Shown: positions 7,205-16,903 of the stretch, piece by piece
Numbering within the stretch: the first letter of the stretch is position 1
Layout of the letters: the number at the start of each line of letters is the position of its first letter
Origin: Candidatus Heimdallarchaeota archaeon
GTDB lineage: Archaea > Asgardarchaeota > Heimdallarchaeia > JABLTI01
Assembly (NCBI GenBank): GCA_030614005.1
Contig: JAUWKS010000017.1
Location: 1-58,213 of the forward strand
Reading direction: 5' to 3'
DNA: 58,213 nucleotides
Notes under the pieces: generated by a model
Told to the model about the DNA's origin: nothing
The model's database searches: none
What the model saw: the letters and a program-made list of their open reading frames with translations, nothing else
Made by a program: the position numbers and the translations under genes

Positions 7205-9376
7205 TTATTTCGTTGTTGCTTCTTTTTTAACACTAAATTTCGTTTTGGCTTTTCCTAAAGCTTTCTTAAGATAATCTAAAACTTCAGTATGCATTCCAGA
7301 AACGAATTTTACTGTGCCAACGACTTCATGTCCTCCGCCATCAGCTCCCGCCTGAGGAATCTTCTTTTTGAGATTACCAATTATTTTTGGAAAGTTAATA
7401 ATAGCGTCTCTTGATCTTAGAATAACAAAATCTGGACCAACTCCTAAAGTAATAACAGCTTTCTCAGGTTCTCTTGTACAAATAGTATCATGAACTGCAC
7501 CAGTAGTTTTACCGGGATTTGGAAATTCAAAACGAGGAGAGTATGCCTCAATATCTAAAGTAACTAAAACTGCATCGTTTGGTAGTATCTCTTCTTTAAT
7601 GTGTGTCATACTAATAGCTAACTGTTTATCCATTGCTGTTTTTGCTTCAGAATAAAGAAAGTCAACAAGTTCAATATGATTTTTAGAATTGAGATCATTA
7701 ATACCAAAAATACTGTCAACGATGTTTTTCCCATCAGCAAATCTAAGGAAATATTGTTCATAATCAATCGCTAAAGCTATTTTGCGGATGAATTCTTCCG
7801 TTAAACCCTTTTTCTTGGCGATTTTCATGTATTGTTTTATTTCAGGGCCAGATACTCTATCTGCTGCACCAGCAATAGCAGCTAAATAATCGATTTTATC
7901 AGAAATTTTTGGATTGATTATTCTTGCAAGTTCTACACCTAACATTCCAGCACAAAGATTGTAGTCTCCGCCTACGTAGTAAGGATTAGCATGGATTTCC
8001 ACATTTTCTTTAATAATTTTTTCTGGAAAATGATGATCCAACACACAGACATTGATACCAAATAATTTCGCCATATTTATTGATGCAAGGCTCTCATGTG
8101 AACTACCTAAATCTAATAGAATCACAAAAGGCAGTTTATCACCAAATTTAATTGCATCTTGAAGAGCATAATCAAGATCTTTTGTCACATCAATAAAATC
8201 CCAAAAAGGTGATTTCGAGGGAGAGCGTTTTACACGGAATTTTACGGATTCGGCTTGTTCTTCCATTATCAAAGATAGAATAGCATGTTCTACCGCAACG
8301 GCACTTGAAATGCCATCTGTATCTGCATGATGCCTAAGAAGGATTGGTGTTCCATCATAAATAGCACGCCGTATTAGCTTTGCTAGCTTGTAAAGATCTG
8401 GTTTCATCTTTTCTAAAATTTCATTTTTTATTAGGAAAGGTATTTTTTCTGGTTCTGATTTCTTATTCAAAACTTGCTCAATACGTTCCAATATCACTTT
8501 GGTTTCTTCATCACCGGCTTCAATCATATCTTGAATTTCAATTTGTAACATATCACGATGTGTATTGACAGTTCCCACAACTTCAACAATATCACCCACT
8601 TCAATTGTTTGGTAAGGATTTTCTTCTGTTGGTTTGATAAATGCTGCACCAGCAATTGAACCTGTTTCGTCTGTAAAATTATACGAGATAGGTCCTGAAG
8701 TTTTTCTTATTTGTGAAACTTTTCCTTGAAGAAGCACTGTTTTATTTTGCAATCGCCTTGTAATAGAAGAAATTTTGAAGCGATCCATTTGATCTCGTTT
8801 TACACCATGCCTATATTCTTTCAAAGTGGCAGGAGTCAATTCCAATTTCCCATCTCGAGTTTTATCGTTAACGTAAACAATTATTTTCTTACCAATATCC
8901 TTTCTTTGAAGACCTTTGAGGTTTTTAGTTCGAATAAGACCTTCAACACCAGGGAAGAGTTCTGCAAAAACACCGAAATCTTTGAAATGTTTGACTTTAG
9001 CATGAAAGTATGTTCCAACTCTGATGGTTCTAGTACTACAAGGTGGTTTTAAAACAAAAACAATTGGCGATTCTTTACATTCAGAACAGAGTACATTGCC
9101 ATGTCCTTCTGGAAGGCGCTCCAGAATTTTTTTGTCACAGGAATCACAGAGGACTATCGTTCCTGTTCCATTGCAGACAGTACATTTCTTCTTTTTGATT
9201 AAGGTACCTGCTCCTTTACAAGTTTTACATTTATTATCATTTGTTGAAGACCCAAAGGAAGAGAGAACGATTTTTGTGCTTCCCAATCCTTTGCAATCTG
9301 GGCACGTTTTATCTGAAATAACTTCATTTCCTGTTCCCCTGCATGTAGGGCATTTTGTGGAACCCATATTAATCAC
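7205..9376 (-). CDS. Archaeal RecJ-like DHH protein with DnaJ-type zinc finger (COG1107)
   Basis: A 723-residue multidomain nucleic-acid enzyme. Four DnaJ-type CxxCxGxG motifs (CPTCRGTG, CPDCKGLG, CKTCKGAG, CTVCNGTG; residues 9-72) are followed by another Cys-pair ribbon (CDSC...CSEC). Next come an S1-like domain (FKDFGVFAELFPGVEGLI, about 115-185) and an OB fold (VLLQGKVSQI to about 300). The DHH phosphoesterase core follows (RHHADTDGISSAV and VLDHHFPEK), then a DHHA1-like end (GADGGGHEVVGTVKF). This is the COG1107 arrangement, annotated as a RecJ-like exonuclease; the in vivo substrate, DNA or RNA, is not settled. ATGs at 9376 and 9367 are both possible starts. Confidence 0.92.
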   Translation of the reverse strand: MINMGSTKCPTCRGTGNEVISDKTCPDCKGLGSTKIVLSSFGSSTNDNKCKTCKGAGTLIKKKKCTVCNGTGTIVLCDSCDKKILERLPEGHGNVLCSECKESPIVFVLKPPCSTRTIRVGTYFHAKVKHFKDFGVFAELFPGVEGLIRTKNLKGLQRKDIGKKIIVYVNDKTRDGKLELTPATLKEYRHGVKRDQMDRFKISSITRRLQNKTVLLQGKVSQIRKTSGPISYNFTDETGSIAGAAFIKPTEENPYQTIEVGDIVEVVGTVNTHRDMLQIEIQDMIEAGDEETKVILERIEQVLNKKSEPEKIPFLIKNEILEKMKPDLYKLAKLIRRAIYDGTPILLRHHADTDGISSAVAVEHAILSLIMEEQAESVKFRVKRSPSKSPFWDFIDVTKDLDYALQDAIKFGDKLPFVILLDLGSSHESLASINMAKLFGINVCVLDHHFPEKIIKENVEIHANPYYVGGDYNLCAGMLGVELARIINPKISDKIDYLAAIAGAADRVSGPEIKQYMKIAKKKGLTEEFIRKIALAIDYEQYFLRFADGKNIVDSIFGINDLNSKNHIELVDFLYSEAKTAMDKQLAISMTHIKEEILPNDAVLVTLDIEAYSPRFEFPNPGKTTGAVHDTICTREPEKAVITLGVGPDFVILRSRDAIINFPKIIGNLKKKIPQAGADGGGHEVVGTVKFVSGMHTEVLDYLKKALGKAKTKFSVKKEATTK

Positions 9377-9554
9377 TTCATTCAGTATTTACAATAAAAA
9401 AAGCATTGTACCTATTTTCAAGCTTTCTATTTGACTAAAAAATAAGATGATGAAAACGAAATTTTTGTCCTTCTGAAAAGTATATATGAGCTAAATCAAA
9501 AGGAAATGTAGAACATCACATCTAATGGTACATTTGAAGGAGAATAATTAGTCA

Positions 9555-11600
9555 ATGGTCCCATCAAAACAAAATGGAAAAAGTGAAAAAACGGATCAAA
9601 AGGATATAGAAGAAATCCCTTCAAATGAAAAGTCAAAAGAATTAGATGAAGAAGAATTAGATACAGAAGAATTGGACGATTTCTTATTAAGTAAATGGAA
9701 GAAGACAAAAACTTTAGCTAAAAATGCTTGGCATGAATTTGTTGATGATATAAAGCACCCGAAAAAAGCTTTTGTTGAGTTAATAAAAAATAAACAATTT
9801 ATTACTACTGTTTTAGCAATAGTAGTTGGTATTATTGGCGCTCTTGCTGCCTGGGGGTTTGATTGGTTAAGTGTTGGAGCTGATTATGTTTTTATGGGGC
9901 AGCTATTCGGATTAATGAACTCTAATTTTAATAGTTGGAAATTTCTAGCGATAATTTTTACTCCATTCATTGTTTCGCTTTTTACCGCACCAATTCTTTG
10001 GAAATATAACCCCGAATCCAAAGGTTCAGGTATTCCTCATGTTATGGAATCTATTGCTTTAAATGATGGAGCTATGAGGAGAAGAACCCCTTTCATTAAG
10101 ATGGTTACATCTGCAGTTAGTGCTGGTGGTGGTTTAAGTGTTGGAAGAGAAGGACCCATAACTCAAATAGGGGCAGGTTTTAGTGCTAGCATTGCACGTT
10201 TTGTTGGACTGCATGGAAGAAATATGCGCATCATTGTTATCGCTGGCCTTTCTGCAGGAATTTCAGCTACGTTCAAATCACCAATAGGTGGAGCACTGTT
10301 TGGTATCGAAATCCTTCTTGTATCGTTAGTTGCAGATGAAATTGTACCAATAATAATCGCATCATTAACCGCATCTACTCTCAGTTCATTAATTGATATC
10401 TTGAAATTATCACCAAATAGCTCTGGATTTCCAGAGCCGTCCTTCAATGTTGAAGCGTTAAGAAATCTGGATTGGACATCATACATTTACGATTTACATT
10501 GGTTCATTTTATTTGGTGTTATAGCAGGCATTGTAGGTGTGCTTTATACTAAATTTTTCCATTTAACAAAAGCTATTTTTAAAAGATTACCAATACGGGG
10601 ATTGTTTATACCTATCCTCGGGGCATTGCTTACAGGGTTAGTGTCTCTTGGAAGTCCAAAAGATGTAAATGGTGTACCGCTTATTTTTGGAGCAGGATAT
10701 ACGACTATAACAAACATTCTCAGTAATTCAGATGAGCTTAGTACACAGAACCCGTTTAACTCAATGTTAATTTTTCTTCTCTTACTAATACTTCTGAAAA
10801 CAATTGTAACTTCATTCTCAGTTGGTTCAGGTAACCCAGGTGGGATCTTTGCTCCTGCACTATTTATCGGTGCTTGTACAGGTAGTCTCTTTGCAAATGG
10901 CATCAATTCTGCCTTTGGGGCGAATGTGAATGTCTCAGTTTTTGCACTAGCAGGTTTAGCGGCAGTTTTTGCCGGAGCAACTCGAGCTCCTTTAACAATG
11001 ATATTTATGGGCGCAGAAATGACGGGAAATATTATGTTAACAATACCCTTGATGCTTACGTGCAGTGTAAGTTATTTAATTTGCCGAGGATTGATGAAAG
11101 AATCAATTTACACAAAAGCTCTTGCAGATAAAGGACTTAAAATCACATTAGGCGGAAATGTAACGATATTATCAACTACAACTGTTAAAGATATTATGAC
11201 AACAAAAGTAATAACTGTTGAACGAAAAACCACTATGAAAGAAGTTTGTGAGTTAGTGGAATCTGATGGTCCTTTTGGTTATCCAGTAATTGATGAACAA
11301 AAGAAACTCATAGGAATGATTTCACTATCCGATATACGGAGAGCTAAAATGAAAGGTGAGTTGGAAAAATTAGCTCAAGACTTTTCTTCACGCAATGTTA
11401 TTGCTTTATATCAATATCAAACTGTTGATGAGGCAATCAATATTTTGAATCGAAGGGGTATCAAACGCGCTCCAGTACTAGATTCACCTGAGAATGGAAT
11501 ACTAGTTGGGATATTATCCAAAACTGATATTCTCCGAAGCTTCGAAAGGCAGAAATTCAAACAGATTAAAAAGAAGACTGACTGCAATCAAGGACATTAG
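9555..11600 (+). CDS. ClC chloride channel/antiporter with CBS pair (first of tandem)
   Basis: A 681-residue integral membrane protein for anion transport. After a Glu/Asp-rich cytoplasmic N-terminus come the ClC signatures: KGSGIPHV (GSGIP at 157-161), GREGPITQIG (gating Glu199), FKSPIGGALFGIE, and GSGNPGGIFAPALFIGA. Two CBS domains follow (about residues 550-670; VKDIMTTKVITVE and the second repeat), a regulatory nucleotide-binding pair. The position of the internal proton glutamate of E. coli ClC (Glu203) appears to be Ile, so whether this is a channel or an H+-coupled antiporter is open. AAGGAGAATAATT precedes the start. A related gene follows directly. Confidence 0.93.
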   Translation: MVPSKQNGKSEKTDQKDIEEIPSNEKSKELDEEELDTEELDDFLLSKWKKTKTLAKNAWHEFVDDIKHPKKAFVELIKNKQFITTVLAIVVGIIGALAAWGFDWLSVGADYVFMGQLFGLMNSNFNSWKFLAIIFTPFIVSLFTAPILWKYNPESKGSGIPHVMESIALNDGAMRRRTPFIKMVTSAVSAGGGLSVGREGPITQIGAGFSASIARFVGLHGRNMRIIVIAGLSAGISATFKSPIGGALFGIEILLVSLVADEIVPIIIASLTASTLSSLIDILKLSPNSSGFPEPSFNVEALRNLDWTSYIYDLHWFILFGVIAGIVGVLYTKFFHLTKAIFKRLPIRGLFIPILGALLTGLVSLGSPKDVNGVPLIFGAGYTTITNILSNSDELSTQNPFNSMLIFLLLLILLKTIVTSFSVGSGNPGGIFAPALFIGACTGSLFANGINSAFGANVNVSVFALAGLAAVFAGATRAPLTMIFMGAEMTGNIMLTIPLMLTCSVSYLICRGLMKESIYTKALADKGLKITLGGNVTILSTTTVKDIMTTKVITVERKTTMKEVCELVESDGPFGYPVIDEQKKLIGMISLSDIRRAKMKGELEKLAQDFSSRNVIALYQYQTVDEAINILNRRGIKRAPVLDSPENGILVGILSKTDILRSFERQKFKQIKKKTDCNQGH

Positions 11601-11789
11601 TCAAACAACTTTTGATTAATATAATTAATTAAAAATAGAGTTATTTTTATCGTTAGTAATAAATTAATATATTCAACCATCATTTGAAAAACAAAAGATA
11701 GATTTAAAAAATGAAATAATTGTGAAACTAATTAGATTTTGCTAGGTTAAGCAAAAAATTATTTTTTAATTTACAAGAAGGAAAAGCTA

Positions 11790-14180
11790 TTGGATGCTGA
11801 GAATCGAAATATTAGTCCCAAGGACAGCAAAGATATTTCAAATGAAGAAAAACAAGTTATTGAGGATATAAGTAAAGAAGAAGAAGAAGCAAACACAAAA
11901 TTAGTTGAAGCTGAAGAAAGGCATGGTAAATTACAGCACTTGTTTCAAATGGGATTCATTAACACTTTGAAAACTGTTTGGTGTTCTATAAGACATCCAA
12001 AGCAATTCTTTCAAGTTTTATTTAGACAACGCTCACTTCTTATTTACATGATTGCGATTCTTTCAGGTTTAGTTGGCGCAGGCGCTGCATGGGTATTTAG
12101 TAATTATATTTCTCTTGCAAGAATTTTATTTTACGGATTAATTTACAACAATGCTGGTATTGCCCAATTGCTGATGATTGTGCTCCTACCAACTTTAGCA
12201 GCAGCAATAACTGCGCCAATACTTAATAAATGGGCTCCTGAAGCAAAAGGACATGGAATTCCAGAAGTCATGGAGAGTATCATTTTCGAAGATGGATATA
12301 TCAAAACCACTACTCCATATCTAAAAATGGCTCTATCGGGGATTTGTATAGGAGGAGGTCTGAGTTTAGGAAGAGAAGGACCTATCGCACAAATCGGTGG
12401 AGGCTTTAGTTCTTTCTTAGGCAGAAAACTGGGTCTTAGAGGTAGAAGCATTAAGACGGTTGTTGTTTGTGGACTTGTTGCAGGTATTTCTGCAACTTTC
12501 AATGCTCCAATTGGTGCAGCACTTTTTGGATTAGAAATACTAATTATTTCATTAAGTGCAGATCAGCTAATCCCAATAATTCTTTCTTCTTTAATTGCAA
12601 ATATAGTTGGTAGATTTATTCTAGACACAGGTTCTAAACCAATTTTTGAAATTCCTACAGAATTAACTCAAATAGCATTCAATGATTATATACCATATCT
12701 TCATTGGTTCTTATTATTGGGCGTTGTTGCAGGTTTAGTTGCAATTCTATATACAAAATCATTAGGTATAATTGAAAAGGTTGTTCACAAGATAAAAAGA
12801 GTACCTGTTGTTGTTTGGCCTATTGCTGGTGGTTTTCTCACAGGTTTAATAGGTCTTCTTTCGCCAAGAGTACTATCACAAGATCTACACTTCTCCCCTT
12901 TTGGTGGGGAAGGATCTGTTTTTAGTATTGATAATGTGGAAGGTATACCTAGGATTTTTGGCGTTGGTTATGAAACAATCACAGCTTTATTTGCAAATGA
13001 CCCAATTGAAAATTCTTGGACAATGTTTGGTGGCGGAGTGTTGGTGGTTTTAATTCTTTTATTATTACTGAAAATACTAGCTACAGGTTTTTCTGTTGGA
13101 ACCGGAAATTCAGGAGGTGTTTTTGCACCAGCATTAGTTATTGGTGCTACAACAGGTTATGGTTTTGCTTTTGTATTGAATTCAGTAATTCCCGCATTAA
13201 ACTTTACTAAACAGGATTTTGCCTTATTCACTTTGGTAGGTTTTGCTGCGGTGTTCTCAGGGTCGTCTCGAGCTGTACTAACAATGATTTTCATGGCTTC
13301 AGAAATGACTCATTCATATCACACCTTTATTCCATTAATGATAACATGTACCATTAGCTACTTTATGAGTAAAGCTACTATGAAAGAGAATATCTATACT
13401 CAGAAACTCTTGATTAGAGGTATAAATATTTCAATGGCAGGACCAACTGATTTATTGGAAACATACAAAGTGAAGGACATTATGACAACTAATGTAATTT
13501 GTGTTCCTGAACATATGAAAATGAGCGAGTTTGATTCGCTAGTAAATACTATGGATCATCTTGGTTATCCAATCATTAATTTGAAAGGAGAATTTCTTGG
13601 TATTGTTACTACAACGCATTTGAAGTTGGCACTAAATAACAATCTAATGGATTCAACAGTTCTAGAAGCAGGAAATGCAAAACCATATGTACTTTTTCCA
13701 GACGAAACTGTTAATCAAGCAATGAGCTTGCTCTACCGTTCGGATATTGGTCGAATAGCAATTCTCGACAATCCAAGTACAAGAAATCTTGTTGGAATAG
13801 TTTCTAATTCAGATATTATGAAATGCTTGGAAATGCAAAGACTGAAGGATCTTGAGGAACGAAGATTTGCTGATAAAAAATTAGTAGAAGCAGAATTACA
13901 AATGGTTGAAAAAGCGATTAAAAATTATCCCGAATTAGCGGAAAAAGTGAAAGTTATTAGCAGAAAGGAAAAACATCGATTTATAGAAAAGGACTTGCTT
14001 GTATTTCTTAGAGAAGAATGTGAAGAAAAAGTTATGAAAGATTGCTTAGAAGAGAAATATAAAGAGCATATCACAACAAATAAGAAAAAAATTAGAGCTA
14101 AGAAAAAAGGAAAAAGAAGAAAGAAAAATGTCCCTCCAGAACAATCTAATAAACAAGAAGAGGAGACAACAGATAACTGA
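11790..14180 (+). CDS. ClC chloride channel/antiporter with CBS pair (second of tandem)
   Basis: A 796-residue paralogue of the preceding gene, starting at TTG 11790 behind AAGAAGGAAAAGC. The signatures are KGHGIPEV (154-158, His155 where the neighbour has Ser), GREGPIAQIGGG (Glu196), FNAPIGAALFGLE and GTGNSGGVFAPALVIGA. A CBS pair begins near residue 560 (VKDIMTTNVICVP). After it a charged, Lys/Glu-rich C-terminal tail of about 120 residues ends in a basic KKIRAKKKGKRRKK run, which the first copy lacks. As in the first copy, Glu203 appears replaced by Ile. The differing filter residue hints at different anion preference. Confidence 0.92.
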   Translation: MDAENRNISPKDSKDISNEEKQVIEDISKEEEEANTKLVEAEERHGKLQHLFQMGFINTLKTVWCSIRHPKQFFQVLFRQRSLLIYMIAILSGLVGAGAAWVFSNYISLARILFYGLIYNNAGIAQLLMIVLLPTLAAAITAPILNKWAPEAKGHGIPEVMESIIFEDGYIKTTTPYLKMALSGICIGGGLSLGREGPIAQIGGGFSSFLGRKLGLRGRSIKTVVVCGLVAGISATFNAPIGAALFGLEILIISLSADQLIPIILSSLIANIVGRFILDTGSKPIFEIPTELTQIAFNDYIPYLHWFLLLGVVAGLVAILYTKSLGIIEKVVHKIKRVPVVVWPIAGGFLTGLIGLLSPRVLSQDLHFSPFGGEGSVFSIDNVEGIPRIFGVGYETITALFANDPIENSWTMFGGGVLVVLILLLLLKILATGFSVGTGNSGGVFAPALVIGATTGYGFAFVLNSVIPALNFTKQDFALFTLVGFAAVFSGSSRAVLTMIFMASEMTHSYHTFIPLMITCTISYFMSKATMKENIYTQKLLIRGINISMAGPTDLLETYKVKDIMTTNVICVPEHMKMSEFDSLVNTMDHLGYPIINLKGEFLGIVTTTHLKLALNNNLMDSTVLEAGNAKPYVLFPDETVNQAMSLLYRSDIGRIAILDNPSTRNLVGIVSNSDIMKCLEMQRLKDLEERRFADKKLVEAELQMVEKAIKNYPELAEKVKVISRKEKHRFIEKDLLVFLREECEEKVMKDCLEEKYKEHITTNKKKIRAKKKGKRRKKNVPPEQSNKQEEETTDN

Positions 14181-14330
14181 TATCAGGTACTCTTTCTTTT
14201 TCTAGTTTTTTCTTCAACCATCTATTTTTACACAATATTTCTGTTCGATTTTATACTAAAAAGGACATTTAAAAACCAAAAGGTTTCTTTTAAAACAATT
14301 GAACTATATTTGATAAAGGTGAAATAAAAT

Positions 14331-14723
14331 ATGAAAATAAATCAATTATTAGCAGATATGAGAAATGTTGACATTCGTTTTCGTGTAATCCAAAAAGGTG
14401 AACCTAGAGAGATTTCTTCAGCAGATGGTAAGGAGTTACAGCTAGCAGAAGTAGAAGTAGGTGATGATACAGGGAGAATTTTCCTTACGTTATGGGATAA
14501 AAGTATAGAAATGTTGGATGAAGGAGATATTGGTGAAGTTAAAAACGGATTCATAAAAGTTATTCGAAACGAATTAAGGCTAAATGTAGGCAAATATGGA
14601 GAACTTGTGAAAGTTGAAGAGGCAAAAGATTTTGTTTTAACAGAAAAAATACCAGATGATTTTCCAGCTCCACCAGATGACTATAAACCGAAATTTAAAA
14701 AACGATATCAAAGAAGATATTAA
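14331..14723 (+). CDS. OB-fold single-stranded nucleic-acid-binding protein (RPA/SSB-like)
   Basis: A 130-residue protein made of one OB fold. It shows the archaeal RPA/SOSS-B pattern: RFRVIQKGEPREI, then AEVEVGDDTGRIFLTLWD, EGDIGEVKNGFIKV and NVGKYGELVKVEE. A short Pro-rich and basic/aromatic tail (PPDDYKPKFKKRYQRRY) follows, where bacterial-type SSBs carry a partner-binding tail. It likely binds ssDNA in replication or repair; RNA binding cannot be excluded. It is monocistronic, with a hairpin downstream before the convergent aRF1 gene. Confidence 0.8.
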   Translation: MKINQLLADMRNVDIRFRVIQKGEPREISSADGKELQLAEVEVGDDTGRIFLTLWDKSIEMLDEGDIGEVKNGFIKVIRNELRLNVGKYGELVKVEEAKDFVLTEKIPDDFPAPPDDYKPKFKKRYQRRY

Positions 14724-14746
14724 TTGTTATCAAAAAAAATACCTTT

Positions 14747-14760
14747 GGGGAAATATCCCC
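14747..14760. terminator. Short GC hairpin between convergent genes
   Basis: GGGG-AAATAT-CCCC followed by TTTAATTTTTATTTT on the plus strand. It lies between the OB-fold gene and the aRF1 gene (stop at 14777). Confidence 0.5.
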
Positions 14761-14776
14761 TTTAATTTTTATTTTG

Positions 14777-16030
14777 TTATATTTCCCGAACAGGATAACG
14801 AAGTAAAGCTACTAGCCCACCAAAAGATTTGAAGAGAATCATACCTTCCTCAGTATCGATACTAATGATTTCAATTTCAGCTCCAGAATCTAATGCTTTT
14901 TTGCCAATTTCAGCAACAAAATCCTCTGTTTCATCGATGGTTAGTCTAGAGCTATTACATTCGAGACAATTGCTTTTGAGTAAATCCTCTTCGTAAGCAA
15001 CCAAACGCTTAGCTTTTACATTATCCTGCCTTGAAAAACCACACTGCGGACAGGCGACTTTAACTCGGAATACATCCATTTCTTCGCTGATTAATAACCT
15101 CTTTACAGCACCTAGTTCTATTGCTTTCAGTACTTCTTTTTGACCATAAGCAACCATACCAGTATCTTGACCTAATTCTCTAAGAAAAATTTGGACAAAT
15201 TCCTTTTCTTCAAGATATCGAACATCTTTAAGCAGTTCAGTTGACTTTTCCATCATTTCACGAATGCCTTGTTCACCAGTGTAACCAACATCAACTGTTC
15301 CAATGACTTTGTCTACTAATCGATAATCAAGATTGTTTCCTCTGACGAAAAGGTCTTTGGCGAGTGCAGGTCCACCAACAACTATACCTCTCAAATCAGG
15401 AACTTCAAGAAATAATTTGCTAGCAATAACACCTGCTCGTTTCAAATGCTCTTGAGCAAGAACCTCAGTTCCTCTTTGTATTCTCCTTTGTGACTGTCCA
15501 CCTTTGCCATGTTTTCCAGGAACAAAGGAACTCATATTCCGCAAAAAGGTCATGTGATTCCCACGGAGAAGAGCGTAAGCAGCGCTTTTACGATCAACTA
15601 CCATTAAACCATATTGCTCTTTTTCTACTAATTGCTCTCGTAAATGCTCTGTATGAAAACGTGAATCACAAACATACATTTTACGAGTAATTGGGTCTGC
15701 AGGAGTTATTGGCCAATATTCAATTTTACCTGTTTCTGTTTGGCCACAGAAAATTACTAAACCATTTTTAGGTAAAGTTTTTAGTTGTTTTAATCGACTT
15801 AAAATACTTGAAAGTGCAGCAGTAACAGCCTTACCTGTTTGTTTGCTCTTAATATTTGCAGCAGTACCTCTTTCGTCAGTCAGCTGGTTCGTAACATCAG
15901 GTAGAGAAGTTCCATGAGGCATATACAATGTTACTAAGCATGTTGCACCATTGAATGATTTTTTTCTCTCTAATCTTTCGATGCTTTGTTTTATTTTATA
16001 GATTTCAAATGATGAAGCTGAATCTGACAT
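14777..16030 (-). CDS. prf1: Peptide chain release factor aRF1
   Basis: Recognises all three stop codons in the A site and triggers peptidyl-tRNA hydrolysis, the archaeal counterpart of eRF1. At 417 residues the length is usual. The NIKS stop-codon-recognition motif is at 59-62 (AANIKSKQTGKAV) and the catalytic GGQ at 177-179 (GKHGKGGQSQRR). The C-terminal domain carries a zinc site of CPQC and CLEC pairs (VACPQCGFSR and NCLECNSSR), typical of archaeal members, and ends in the aRF1 minidomain. Transcription diverges from the F420 oxidoreductase gene. Only one copy is in the window. Confidence 0.97.
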   Translation of the reverse strand: MSDSASSFEIYKIKQSIERLERKKSFNGATCLVTLYMPHGTSLPDVTNQLTDERGTAANIKSKQTGKAVTAALSSILSRLKQLKTLPKNGLVIFCGQTETGKIEYWPITPADPITRKMYVCDSRFHTEHLREQLVEKEQYGLMVVDRKSAAYALLRGNHMTFLRNMSSFVPGKHGKGGQSQRRIQRGTEVLAQEHLKRAGVIASKLFLEVPDLRGIVVGGPALAKDLFVRGNNLDYRLVDKVIGTVDVGYTGEQGIREMMEKSTELLKDVRYLEEKEFVQIFLRELGQDTGMVAYGQKEVLKAIELGAVKRLLISEEMDVFRVKVACPQCGFSRQDNVKAKRLVAYEEDLLKSNCLECNSSRLTIDETEDFVAEIGKKALDSGAEIEIISIDTEEGMILFKSFGGLVALLRYPVREI

Positions 16031-16223
16031 TAGTGTTCCAACTCAAACGGAGTTATTATAATTCATTTTATTATTGCTACTAGTTCCTTTATTGGACAAT
16101 ATATAAATGTTGATACTAATAATGAAGCAATCTTTTTATTTGTTTGAAGAATAATTTGAAAATGAATTCTTAAAAACACTCCTAGCTGTTTTTTTATGAA
16201 GACATATTTTAGGTGAAATCTAA

Positions 16224-16889
16224 ATGAATAGAAAAATTGGGTTAATTCCAGGAACGGGCAAACAGAGTAAAGGCATAGCACTAAGATTAGCACTGGCAGG
16301 TTGTTCAGTTATTCTTGGTTCACGAACAAAAGAAAAAGCAGTTCTTGCTGCAAAAGAATTAAGTGAAAAAATTCCGGAAGTCCAATTTGTTGGTGAGTCA
16401 AATGAAGAAGTAGTGAAACAATGCAACCTGCTTTTTTTTGCTGTACCTTATCAACATATGGTTGATACAATAGAAAAGCTAAAACCATTCCTTCAACCAG
16501 ATACTATTCTAGTAGATGTTATCGTACCTCTAACGTTTCAAGGAGGTCTTGCTCATTGCTCCGATGAGGTACCAAATAATTCTGCAAGTGAATATTTGCA
16601 AAGTCTTGTTCCAGAAGGAATAGCTGTTGTTGGAGGATTCAAAACAGTTTCTGCATCTAAATTGAACAAAATAAATGAACCATTAAATGTTGACCTTTTC
16701 TTAACTGGTGATAATAAAGAAGCAAAACAAGAAATCAAAGAGATTTTATCAAAGATAACCGGTTTAAGAGCACTAGATGCGGGTCCATTGTCTTTTTCCA
16801 GAACAACAGAACAGATGACAGCATTAGTCATAAATCTAAATAAATTGAATAAATTGAAACATGGGTCATTTCGAATCATTACTATCTGA
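16224..16889 (+). CDS. npdG: F420-dependent NADP oxidoreductase (NADPH:F420 reductase)
   Basis: Transfers hydride between reduced coenzyme F420 and NADP in the cytoplasm. The N-terminal Rossmann motif is the family's characteristic IGLIPGTGKQSKGIALRL, ending in the NADP-selective SR of ILGSRTKEKA. Later segments AVPYQHM and LVDVIVPL also match. At 221 residues the length is as expected. It implies that the organism uses F420, in line with an archaeon. It is monocistronic, and its stop codon lies inside a 14-bp palindrome (16887-16900). Confidence 0.92.
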   Translation: MNRKIGLIPGTGKQSKGIALRLALAGCSVILGSRTKEKAVLAAKELSEKIPEVQFVGESNEEVVKQCNLLFFAVPYQHMVDTIEKLKPFLQPDTILVDVIVPLTFQGGLAHCSDEVPNNSASEYLQSLVPEGIAVVGGFKTVSASKLNKINEPLNVDLFLTGDNKEAKQEIKEILSKITGLRALDAGPLSFSRTTEQMTALVINLNKLNKLKHGSFRIITI

Positions 16890-16903
16890 TTCTAGAATCA
16901 GCT

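Noticed and set aside
16063..16293. 76-residue minus-strand ORF across the aRF1/npdG gap
   Set aside because: It starts inside npdG, is hydrophobic A/T-rich noise and has no ribosome-binding sequence.
16887..16900. 14-bp palindrome TGATTCTAGAATCA at the end of npdG
   Set aside because: It overlaps the stop codon and has only a five-base stem with a four-base loop and no T run; chance is likely.
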